Program-made: the position numbers and the translations under genes
Assembly (NCBI RefSeq): GCF_029760955.1
Contig: NZ_CP121682.1
Location: 1,426,001 to 1,490,000 of the forward strand
Source: Streptomyces cathayae
Lineage (GTDB): Bacteria > Actinomycetota > Actinomycetes > Streptomycetales > Streptomycetaceae
Reading direction: 5' to 3'
DNA: 64,000 bases
Notes under the pieces: generated by a model
The model's database searches: none
Seen by the model: only the letters and a program-made list of their open reading frames with translations
Told to the model about the DNA's origin: nothing
Shown here: piece after piece, positions 56,828 through 64,000 of the stretch
Layout of the letters: the number at the start of each line of letters is the position of its first letter
Numbering within the stretch: position 1 is the first letter of the stretch

Positions 56828-57229
56828 ATGAAGAAGAAACGTTTCATCTCCGACGCCGTGCGTGAGCCGGCGGACAAGATGTGGTCGAACTGCCTGCGGG
56901 TCGACGACCTGATCCTGATCTCCGGAATGACCGCGCGCGGGCAGGACGGGGTGAGCGTCCTCGGCGACACCGCCTACGACCAGTCCAAGGTCGTCTTCCA
57001 GAAGATCAAGGACCTGGTCGAGGCGGCCGGCGCGGTCATGGACGACATCGTCAAGATGACGATCTTCGTCACGGACATGGGGGACAACGCCGGGGTGTGG
57101 AAGGCCCGTCAGGAGTTCTTCTCCGGCGACTTCCCGGCGTGCTCCCTGGTCGAGGTCTCCGCTCTCGCCAAGCCGGAGATCCTGCTCGAGATCGAGGCCA
57201 TCGCGGTGGCCGGCTGCAGCGTCGACTGA
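56828..57229 (+). CDS. RidA/YjgF family protein lacking the conserved arginine
   Basis: 133 residues with the Rid fold pattern LILISGMTARGQDG, VVFQKIKDLVEAAGAVMDDI and LLEIEAIAVAG. Rid proteins hydrolyse enamines/imines, and relatives include 2-aminomuconate deaminases in ring-cleavage pathways. The usual P-x-RS-x-VEV motif with the catalytic Arg reads PACSLVEV here, so the arginine is Cys; this places it with the Rid subfamilies that do not act as RidA. It starts 11 nt after the ALDH stop. Confidence 0.85.
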   Translation: MKKKRFISDAVREPADKMWSNCLRVDDLILISGMTARGQDGVSVLGDTAYDQSKVVFQKIKDLVEAAGAVMDDIVKMTIFVTDMGDNAGVWKARQEFFSGDFPACSLVEVSALAKPEILLEIEAIAVAGCSVD

Positions 57230-57303
57230 GCGTTCTCAGCGACTTAGGCGCGTCCCACTGTGAGAAGTGGCCGTGGGCGCCATATCCCTCGGGGGTAGGA
57301 ACT

Positions 57304-58761
57304 GTGTCCTCACCAACCAGAAATCCCAGATCCACCGATTCTGCACTGGCGACCGCCGCGGAGGACCATGCCCTGGTCAGTGTGCCGCTGAGCGAGCGGA
57401 GGAGCGGCTACCAGCTCTCCCTCAGCCCGGTCAGCGTCGCCACCGCCCTCGTCATCTTCGCCATCGCGGGCTTCACCGTCGTCCTGGCCGGTTTCGCCAT
57501 CGGCATGCTCGTCGGTGTCCTCGTCGCGGCCTTCGCCGTGTTCCTCGGCAAGGCCCTCGGCCGGATGGCCTTCGAAACCGGCATGTCGAGCACCATCACC
57601 TCCCGGTTCTTCGGGTTCGGCTTCATGGGCTCGTCGATCGGCTCGATCATCTTCGCGTTCATGATCCTCGGCTTCCTGGCCATGGAGTCCGCCCTGCTCT
57701 ACCAGGGCACGCTGCTGATGTTCGACCTGCCCGACTCCTGGCCGATGCGCGTCCTCCTCTACGGCCTCATGACGCTGACGTGGATCGCTCTGGCCATCTT
57801 CGGCCTCAAACTCGCCCTGCAGGCGTCGGCCGCCCTGACCGTGATCACGCTCCTGGTCACGATCTACATGATCGTGCACATCTACGTGATCCAGGGCGCC
57901 GACCCGATGGACGTGTTCGCCTACGGCGGTGTCGTCCCCGGCGGTTTCTGGCCCAAGGCCGAAGCCGCGATCGGAGTCATGGGCGCCACGGCGGGAACCA
58001 TCGCCCTGGTCACCACGGACTTCGCCCGGTACTGCCGCACGCGCCGCGACGTGACGGTGCTGGCCGCCTCCGGTCCGATCACCCAGAACGTCATCATGAC
58101 CGTCCTGGGATCGCTCGTCGTCATCGGCGGCATGCCCGAGGTCATCGACTACCTCATGGCCCACGATCCGGACCTGAGCCAGGAAGCGGCCGCCGCCGCG
58201 GGCAGCACGTACGTCATGGAGAACACGGGCGCCTTCTTCGTCGTCTTCGCCGGCTGGATGGGCTTCATCACCATCTACGCCGCCCAGGCGAAGGCGCAGG
58301 CCATCAACGCCTACTCCGGCTCTCTCTCACTGGTCAACCTGATCGACTCCCTCACCGGGTGGAAGCCGGGCCGGGCGGCGATGGTGGTGATCGGAAACGT
58401 CATCGCCCTGCTGATGATCGCCGCCGGCATCCTGGAGCAGTTCGCCGCCTACCTGGCGTACCTGGGCTCCATGACGCTCGGCATGTGCGGCGTGATGATC
58501 GCGGACTACTACCTGGTCCGGCGCGCACGGTACGACCGGGACACGCACCGGGTGGAGAAGTGGAACTGGGCCGGTGTCATCACGCTGGCGCTGTCCGCCG
58601 CGGTCGGCACGGTGCTGATGGCCACCGAAGTCTTCGCCCTCGGCTTCCTGGTGTCGTTCGTACTGGCCCTGGCCGCCTACCCGGTCCTGCGGTCCTGGCT
58701 GCCCGAAGGCACCGGCACCACGTTCGTCGCGGGTGAGGAAGCCGTCGAAGAGGCCGTCTGA
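57304..58761 (+). CDS. NCS1/cytosine permease-type transporter
   Basis: 485 residues from a GTG at 57304, with about twelve transmembrane helices (for example ALVIFAIAGFTVVLAGFAIG). NCS1-like text includes DFARYCRTRRDV in the middle and YLGSMTLGMCGVMIADYYLVRR near the end. This family imports nucleobases, hydantoins, allantoin and B6/B1-like nitrogen ring compounds with H+ or Na+. Its place inside the operon suggests that the pathway substrate is such a compound. Confidence 0.87.
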   Translation: MSSPTRNPRSTDSALATAAEDHALVSVPLSERRSGYQLSLSPVSVATALVIFAIAGFTVVLAGFAIGMLVGVLVAAFAVFLGKALGRMAFETGMSSTITSRFFGFGFMGSSIGSIIFAFMILGFLAMESALLYQGTLLMFDLPDSWPMRVLLYGLMTLTWIALAIFGLKLALQASAALTVITLLVTIYMIVHIYVIQGADPMDVFAYGGVVPGGFWPKAEAAIGVMGATAGTIALVTTDFARYCRTRRDVTVLAASGPITQNVIMTVLGSLVVIGGMPEVIDYLMAHDPDLSQEAAAAAGSTYVMENTGAFFVVFAGWMGFITIYAAQAKAQAINAYSGSLSLVNLIDSLTGWKPGRAAMVVIGNVIALLMIAAGILEQFAAYLAYLGSMTLGMCGVMIADYYLVRRARYDRDTHRVEKWNWAGVITLALSAAVGTVLMATEVFALGFLVSFVLALAAYPVLRSWLPEGTGTTFVAGEEAVEEAV

Positions 58762-58849
58762 CCCCGCCGGCGGCCACGGCCCCACAGCCGTGGCCGCCGG
58801 CCCACCCCGGCCCGCACGGGCCGGACCCACGATTTCCAGGAGGTTCGGG

Positions 58850-59455
58850 ATGACCGACATCATGTGGGACTCCGAGATCTACGAGAAAGCCGCCGACGCG
58901 AAGACCCTCGCGTCGAGCGTCGCGACCCCCTCGCTCGCCGATCCCCGCCTGCTTCGCAACACCCTGGGCAACTTCGCCACGGGCGTCGTCGTGCTCACCT
59001 ACCGGTCCGGCGACAGCTACTACGGCGTCACCGTGAACTCCTTCACCTCGGTGTCCCTGGATCCACCGTTGCTGCTGGTCTCGATGCAGCGGACCTCGCG
59101 GGCCCTGACCTACCTGCTCGAGCGGCCCTTCGCGGTCAACGTGCTCGGCGACAACCAGCTCGGCACCGCCCTCCACTTCGCGGGCAAGCCGCAGGACGCC
59201 CACCTCATCGAGTGGGTCGACGACGGCATCGCTCCGCGGATCAACGGTTCGCTGGCGTACTTCCAGTGCACCCCGTGGGCGGGTTACGACGGCGGGGACC
59301 ACGTCCTGGTCCTCGGGCGCGTGATGTCCTACGGCCAGCAGGACGACACCAATCCCCTGCTCTTCTACCGCGGTCAGTGGAGCGCCCTGGCCCAGGAGAC
59401 CGAGGCCGAGAGCGCCGCCGCCGGCGGTGCGCAGTCGGAGAGGAGCCGGTCATGA
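58850..59455 (+). CDS. Flavin reductase family protein
   Basis: 201 residues from an ATG at 58850 with AGGAGG upstream. The flavin-binding core reads FATGVVVLTYRSGDSYYGVT, then VNSFTSVSLDPPLLLVSM and PFAVNVLGDNQ. It supplies reduced flavin to the two-component oxygenases at 51416 and 59452. The start of the latter overlaps its stop (ATGA), so the direct partner is the acyl-CoA-dehydrogenase-like oxygenase. Confidence 0.92.
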   Translation: MTDIMWDSEIYEKAADAKTLASSVATPSLADPRLLRNTLGNFATGVVVLTYRSGDSYYGVTVNSFTSVSLDPPLLLVSMQRTSRALTYLLERPFAVNVLGDNQLGTALHFAGKPQDAHLIEWVDDGIAPRINGSLAYFQCTPWAGYDGGDHVLVLGRVMSYGQQDDTNPLLFYRGQWSALAQETEAESAAAGGAQSERSRS

Positions 59456-60642
59456 CGGTCCGGACCCAGGTGAACGAGGACTTCTCCGGGCTGCTGAAGC
59501 AGCTGGACGAGATCTACCCCCTGTTGCAGAGCGAGGCCGCGGACAGCGAGCGTCTGCGGCGTCCGACTCCGGCGGTGCAGGACGCGCTCCGCGACAGCGG
59601 AGTCTTCGGGTTGATGGTGCCGGCCGGACTCGGCGGTATGGAGGCGTCCCCCCTGCAGATCCTGCAGGTGATGGAGAAGCTGTCGCACGCCGACGCCTCG
59701 CTGGGGTGGCTGGTGCGCGCCGTGGTGAGCGAGACGGCGGCCGCGGCCACGTACCTGGGCGACGAGGCGGTGGCCGAACTCTTCACCCAGAACACGTTTC
59801 CCCTGGTGGCGGGGCAGTCCACCGCGTTCACCGGCCAGGCCGTACGGGAGGACGGCGGCTACCGGGTGAGCGGGGTCTGGCAGTTCGCGGCCGGGGTGTC
59901 CATGGCCACGCACCTCAATCTCGCGGTCACCGTCCAGGAAACGGGTGAGCGGCTGGTCTGCCTGGTTCCCCGCGCCGCCCTGCGGATCAGCGACAACTGG
60001 GACATGCTCGGGCTGCGGGCGACGGCGAGCCTCGACTACCAGGCCGAGAACCTGCTGGTCAAGGACGCCTACGTCTTCCGCCCCGGCCCGCAGCACGCCC
60101 GGCGGAGCCGTTCCCTGCACGGCCTGAGTCCCGCTCTGCTGGCCGGTCTGCATCAGGCGGCCTGGTCCCAGGGGGTCGGACGCCGCATGCTCGACGAACT
60201 GCGCGAGCTGACGCAGCGCAAGGACCCCGCGGCGGGGTCCCCGGTCACCAGTGACGAGTTCTTCGCGGAGTACGCACGGCACTTCTCGCACGTCCGGGGC
60301 ACCATGGCACTGCTGCGCGAGACCTGGCGCGACAACGAGTCGACGCTCGCGGCCGAGGCCCAACTGGACGACGAGCAGGAGACGATGTCGCGGCTCGCCT
60401 GCAGCCTCGCCTCCCGGACCGCGGTGGAGATCAGCCAACTCGTGCACCGTTTCGCGGGCGCGCAGGTCATGCGGGACGGCACGTTGCAGCGCTTCTTCCG
60501 CGACAGTCACGCCGGAAGCCAGCACCGGGGCTCCTCGCACATCGTGACGCAGAAGTGCGGCCGGATGCTGTCGGGCACCCTGCCCGCCGGGTCGCACTGG
60601 GGCTTCTTCGACCTGGTCGTGCCCGAGCAGGCGACGGCCTGA
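59452..60642 (+). CDS. Acyl-CoA-dehydrogenase-fold flavin monooxygenase (HsaA/IacA type)
   Basis: 396 residues with the acyl-CoA dehydrogenase fold (FGLMVPAGLGGMEASPLQIL, GVWQFAAGVSMATHLNLAV, LGLRATASLDYQAENLLV). The acyl-CoA catalytic Glu is not evident, and the late His-rich text SHAGSQHRGSSHIVTQKCGR is typical of HsaA, HpaB-fold and IacA oxygenases that use reduced flavin from a reductase. IacA-type enzymes hydroxylate indoles. Translational coupling to the flavin reductase supports an oxygenase role. Confidence 0.85.
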   Translation: MTVRTQVNEDFSGLLKQLDEIYPLLQSEAADSERLRRPTPAVQDALRDSGVFGLMVPAGLGGMEASPLQILQVMEKLSHADASLGWLVRAVVSETAAAATYLGDEAVAELFTQNTFPLVAGQSTAFTGQAVREDGGYRVSGVWQFAAGVSMATHLNLAVTVQETGERLVCLVPRAALRISDNWDMLGLRATASLDYQAENLLVKDAYVFRPGPQHARRSRSLHGLSPALLAGLHQAAWSQGVGRRMLDELRELTQRKDPAAGSPVTSDEFFAEYARHFSHVRGTMALLRETWRDNESTLAAEAQLDDEQETMSRLACSLASRTAVEISQLVHRFAGAQVMRDGTLQRFFRDSHAGSQHRGSSHIVTQKCGRMLSGTLPAGSHWGFFDLVVPEQATA

Positions 60643-60683
60643 GAGGGGACGCGGGGCACGCGGGGGGAGAGAGGGCCCGGCCC

Positions 60684-61610
60684 TCATCCCGGCCGTGATC
60701 CCAGATGCACCGACCAGTCCTGTGCCGCCTGCGGCTTGCCGTGCAGGTCGGGGACGCGCTTGAGCCAGTCCGGGCGACCCTGCCGGGTCCGGGCCGCCCG
60801 GCGCGCGTTCTCCTCGGCCAGCTCCGCCGCGGCGGGGAAGTCGGTCGGCAGCCACGCCGCGGAGGCCCGCACGCGCGCGTGGAGGTACGCCACGTACGCC
60901 TCGCGGGCCGCGTCGGGCGTCGCGAAGTCCGGGTCGTCGGCCAGCCAGGCGTCGGGCACCTCGGCGGTGACGGCCCGCAGCAGTTCCCCGGTCACCCGGG
61001 GAGCGAGTTCGGCGTCGGCGGCGCGGACGTCGGGCGCGTAGCGGCCGAGGGCGTGGTGGCGGAAGTCGTACGCCTTCGCCGGGTCGGAGGCGGCCCAGCG
61101 GTGGTGGAAGACGAGCGCGGCCCCGTGATCGATGAGCCACAGGCGCGGCGGGGTGACGCCGAGCGTGGGCCAGACCATCAGGTTGGAGCTGTGCGTGGTC
61201 CGGTCCACGTTCACCGTGAGCGCGTCGAGCCAGACGATCCGCCCGGCCTCCACCGGATCGACGGGGAAGACCTCGGCGAGTTCGGGAGTGAAGTCCCGCG
61301 CGCCCGGCAGGTAGTCCATGCCGAGGTTGATCCCGGCGCTGCCGGAGTGCAGCTCCCGCACCTCCTGGTGGGGCTCACCGTCGGCGATCGCCGGGTCGAA
61401 GTGGACCAGGACCAGCTCCGGGAAACGCAGCCCCAGGGCACGGGCCAGCTCGCCGACGATCACCTCGGCGACCAACGCCTTGCACCCCTGCGCGGACCCC
61501 GTGAACTTGACGACGTACGTGCCGAGGTCGTCGGCCTCGACGATCCCGGGCACGGAGCCACCGGAGCGCAGGGGTGCGATGTAGCGGGTGGCGGCGACCT
61601 CGGTCAGCAT
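60684..61610 (-). CDS. HipA-family kinase-like protein
   Basis: 308 residues. The phosphoinositide-kinase-like pattern is visible as TYVVKFTGSAQGCKALVAEV (ATP lysine), VNVDRTTHSSNLMVW (catalytic Asp) and LWLIDHGAALVFHH (metal Asp). There is no HipB-like partner next to it, so this is a stand-alone HipA-like protein, not a classical toxin-antitoxin pair. It converges on the catabolic operon across a 41-bp gap. Confidence 0.8.
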   Translation of the reverse strand: MLTEVAATRYIAPLRSGGSVPGIVEADDLGTYVVKFTGSAQGCKALVAEVIVGELARALGLRFPELVLVHFDPAIADGEPHQEVRELHSGSAGINLGMDYLPGARDFTPELAEVFPVDPVEAGRIVWLDALTVNVDRTTHSSNLMVWPTLGVTPPRLWLIDHGAALVFHHRWAASDPAKAYDFRHHALGRYAPDVRAADAELAPRVTGELLRAVTAEVPDAWLADDPDFATPDAAREAYVAYLHARVRASAAWLPTDFPAAAELAEENARRAARTRQGRPDWLKRVPDLHGKPQAAQDWSVHLGSRPG

Positions 61611-61746
61611 TTCGCCAGGCTACGCGATGCCTTGGTCTTGCAATCCGTAATCTCCCCAAGATCCCCGTGTTCCGGGGGGCTGGCCACGAGCGGCCCCGGG
61701 GAGAATCCGGGGAGTTTCGGCCGGCGCGCTGTTCTCCCTCCCCGGG

Positions 61747-62265
61747 CTACAGCTTGACGTCCTCGGTCGGCGCCCGCGGCCGGACCACGGACGGCGGTTC
61801 CACCGTGTACCCCAGCGCCCGCAACGCCTCCGCCGCAGCCTCAGGCGCGTCACGAACCGCTGACATCAACTGGATCTCCCGCCAGTTCCGCAGCCGCTCA
61901 TCGATCACCGCCCGCCACTCCGGCGCCGTCGTGATCGCGAACTCCCGCTTCAAGGACAGCAGCACATCCTCGAGTGCCGGCCACATCCGATGCCCGCCGA
62001 CCGGCAGGTGCATCTCCGACAGACGCGGCAGTTTTCGCCGCCTGAAACCCTGCCGGGGCCCGCCGCGCCAGCCGGGCGCAGCAGATAGGCCATCTCGTCC
62101 CGATGCGCATGGACCTGGATGTGCGTCCCTGGCGGCTCCTTGCTGCTCCGCACGTACTCGAAGCGGATCAACGGGTCAGGGATCCCCTCATAATGCAGGT
62201 GAATGTCCACCTGGTCCGTGGCAAGGAACGTGCTGCTGCCGTCCCGGCAGCAGAAGTAGCGGGCT
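61747..62265 (-). pseudogene. Frameshifted hypothetical gene
   Basis: One minus frame reads DIHLHYEGIPDPLIRFEYVR, then HAHRDEMAYLLRPAG (about 62210-62070). The text continues in another frame as KLPRLSEMHLPVGGHRMWPA, then TAPEWRAVIDERLRNWREIQ, to the stop at 61747. The switch lies near 62030-62080. The upstream end also lacks a good start (GTG at 62210, with protein-like text continuing to about 62265 behind a stop). I do not recognise the family. Confidence 0.6.
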
Positions 62266-62703
62266 CATAAGCTCAGGACCGGCTCATCAATGATCGAGAG
62301 TGGATCACCATCGGCATAGCGAACCCCCTAGTTCGTTGCTGTCCGTCAGTCAAGCAGTACCGACTGACATCCAGCCGGGCACCCCGCAGAAACAGCATCC
62401 GCCCGAGTGAAGCCCGCATGCCGGGTACCCAGAAGGCCACGAACAGAAGCGCAGGTCGCGGCGTCAATCCCGTCACATGGGTAAACCCCGATCGCATGAC
62501 GCCAACGGGGGTCCTTCCCGCGTTCCGGGAAGCCGGGAAGCCGGTCACGGTCGGCCTTGGGGAGAACCCCGGGGCCCCGGCCGGCGCACCGCCCCCGGTT
62601 CCCTGTCCGGTCCGATGATCGCGGTGCGTCCGCACTTTCATGACGCTTCATCAGCCCAGGCGGTAATATTGGCCTTTCCAGGCACCTGTGAACGGGGGAT
62701 CAC
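62266..62703. other. Gap of about 440 bp
   Basis: No frame on either strand has both an RBS and protein-like text. A GGGGAGAA-CCCCGGGG-type motif at 62557-62576 resembles one at 61696-61715, on the far side of the frameshifted gene. Otherwise nothing is seen. Confidence 0.4.
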
Positions 62704-63963
62704 GTGGCTGTGCAACGGGGGACGGCCTGCGTCGTCTTCGACATCGAGACCGATGGGACGAATGTCGAGGCGAGTCCGGGGACCTCACCGGCGCCCCGCT
62801 GGACGGGCGGGCCGCTGCGCCTCCCGATGGGCGGCGGCGTGACGGACCGGGAACGGCGGCTGACCTACTTCGAGCCTCGGGTCGCCGAATCCCTGTACGG
62901 CACGGCCGAGCGTCCCTCCCGCATGCACCGGCGTCTTCCGTCTGCGCCCGCACCGCGGGACCGGCCGGCCGTGGAAGCGGTGGAACTGCTGCGGTTGCCT
63001 CCGGTGATCGCGGCCGACACCCCGGGGCGGGGCATCGCCGTGCTGCACGTCCGGCTGTCCGGCGATCCGCTCGACGAGCTCGCGCGCATCGGAGACCTGG
63101 TGGCGATGCGCGACGAGTACGGACAGTTACTGCCCGCCGGGGTGCGCCCCGTCTTGTCCGCCCGCCGGGCCTGGACCCTGTGCCACGTCACCTTCACCGA
63201 CGGGAGACCGCCAGAGGTGATGCCGCCGGAGTACAGCGGATGGGGGGCACGCGACCAGTGGCTGTGGTTGCTGGCCTCGGCGACGCCGTTCAGCCGGTTT
63301 CCTCCCGATCCGGAGGACGACGGGCTGTTCGCCGGACGGGTCCGGTTCTCCGCGGACTGGCAGGCACTGGTGCTGCGGGACGGCGCCGCCTTCCTCGGCA
63401 CCTCCCCCGACTCCGCGGGCGAGGACGGGTTCCACCCGGCGGCCGAAGTGCTCGCGCACACCATCTACCTCGACGCGTTCCTGCTGGGCCGCCTCCAGGT
63501 GCTGGGCGTCAACTTCCTGGCCAACGCCCTCGCCGGGCTGCGCGCCCACGAGACGCAGGCACGGCGCCTGCTCGCGCTGGAAGGCCGTCAGATCGAACTG
63601 CGGCGTGCGCTGTGGTCGTCCCACATCACCGTGCACGGAAAGGCGAACGAGCTGCTGGAACGCTTCCAGCAGCAGCACCGGCTCCCCGAACTCCTCTCCC
63701 AGACGGGGACCGGCCTGGCCGACGCCGCCCGTTACGTGGAGACCTCACGTGCCCGGCGCAGCGGTCTGGCCGTCGCGCTGCTGTCCACCGTCGGTCTGCC
63801 CTTCGCCATCTTCTACTCGGCCGCCGCGCTGTGGGGCGAACCCACCCCGAGGACCCTGCTCACCAGCACCGTGGCGGCCCTGGTGGTGACCCTGCTGTTG
63901 TTCGCCGTGCTCCCGCCGCTGCGCGGGCTCGTCTCCGCCGAACTGCGAAAGCCGAAGGACTGA
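62704..63963 (+). CDS. Unidentified protein with two C-terminal transmembrane helices
   Basis: 419 residues from a GTG at 62704 (GGGGG 6 nt upstream). About 340 soluble residues include VIAADTPGRGIAVLHVRLSG, DQWLWLLASATPFSRFP and a helical stretch LLGRLQVLGVNFLANALAGL, then ELLERFQQQHRLPELLSQTG. Two transmembrane helices follow (AVALLSTVGLPFAIFYSAAA and LTSTVAALVVTLLLFAVLPP) and a short tail. The long helix before a paired C-terminal anchor recalls CorA-type architecture, but the GMN motif is absent. I do not assign a function. Confidence 0.7.
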   Translation: MAVQRGTACVVFDIETDGTNVEASPGTSPAPRWTGGPLRLPMGGGVTDRERRLTYFEPRVAESLYGTAERPSRMHRRLPSAPAPRDRPAVEAVELLRLPPVIAADTPGRGIAVLHVRLSGDPLDELARIGDLVAMRDEYGQLLPAGVRPVLSARRAWTLCHVTFTDGRPPEVMPPEYSGWGARDQWLWLLASATPFSRFPPDPEDDGLFAGRVRFSADWQALVLRDGAAFLGTSPDSAGEDGFHPAAEVLAHTIYLDAFLLGRLQVLGVNFLANALAGLRAHETQARRLLALEGRQIELRRALWSSHITVHGKANELLERFQQQHRLPELLSQTGTGLADAARYVETSRARRSGLAVALLSTVGLPFAIFYSAAALWGEPTPRTLLTSTVAALVVTLLLFAVLPPLRGLVSAELRKPKD

Positions 63964-64000
63964 TCCCCGTGCTCGTGGCGCTCTACCGATCAGGCCCGCT

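Noticed and set aside
60684..61610. HipA-like protein considered as part of a toxin-antitoxin pair
   Set aside because: No small HipB-type HTH gene is next to it on either strand.
1..64000. tRNA, rRNA or a second CRISPR array
   Set aside because: I looked for T-arm-like motifs, rRNA text and other periodic repeats while reading and saw none that held up. A tRNA scan would settle it.

Overview
The base composition (very GC-rich, strong third-position G/C), the AGGAGG-type ribosome binding sites, frequent GTG starts and the gene families all point to a Streptomyces chromosome. The order allantoicase, allantoinase, allR, DUF5955, a nucleotidyltransferase and malate synthase matches, from memory, the purine/glyoxylate region known from Streptomyces coelicolor and its relatives.

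Layout. 1-7760: type I-E CRISPR-Cas edge. A cas3 gene, cut by the window start, diverges from a leader and an 80-repeat, 79-spacer array with a strict 61-nt period. 7761-11546: gene-poor, decayed DNA with a DUF6308 gene and a small HTH gene whose damaged copy follows it; each copy ends in a related terminator. 11547-20796: secreted S8 protease, a kinase-less sensor-like membrane protein, small membrane proteins (one apparently frameshifted), a SRPBCC protein, remnants of an ISAs1-type transposase and of a resolvase, an isochorismatase/GlxA divergent pair and a DUF8129-like protein.

20797-32503: a minus-strand cluster for an exopolysaccharide. In transcription order it holds an Agd3/PelA-type deacetylase, a PelF-type GT4 glycosyltransferase, a 12-TM membrane protein, a LegB-like dehydratase, a sugar nucleotidyltransferase, an epimerase, a spherulin-4 (GH135-like) hydrolase, a GH114 lipoprotein and an ABC exporter. 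The set of activities resembles the fungal galactosaminogalactan cluster and bacterial Pel systems, and I regard it as the most interesting system here.

32722-42951: translationally coupled SNF2 helicase and SWIM protein, a coupled ROK kinase and membrane protein, a GntR regulator with two near-identical palindromic operators, a Gfo/Idh/MocA dehydrogenase and a HAD phosphatase. 43222-49973: allantoin degradation feeding glyoxylate into malate synthase, with AllR between and operator-like repeats in front of allB/allR and aceB. 50098-60642: a LysR-controlled catabolic cluster on the plus strand (HpaB-type monooxygenase, extradiol dioxygenase, RraA-like, cupin, ALDH7-type dehydrogenase, Rid protein, NCS1 permease, flavin reductase, IacA/HsaA-type oxygenase), with a Crp-like site before the first enzyme gene. 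It probably takes up and opens a nitrogen-containing ring compound. 60684-64000: a HipA-like kinase, a frameshifted hypothetical gene and an unidentified two-TM protein.
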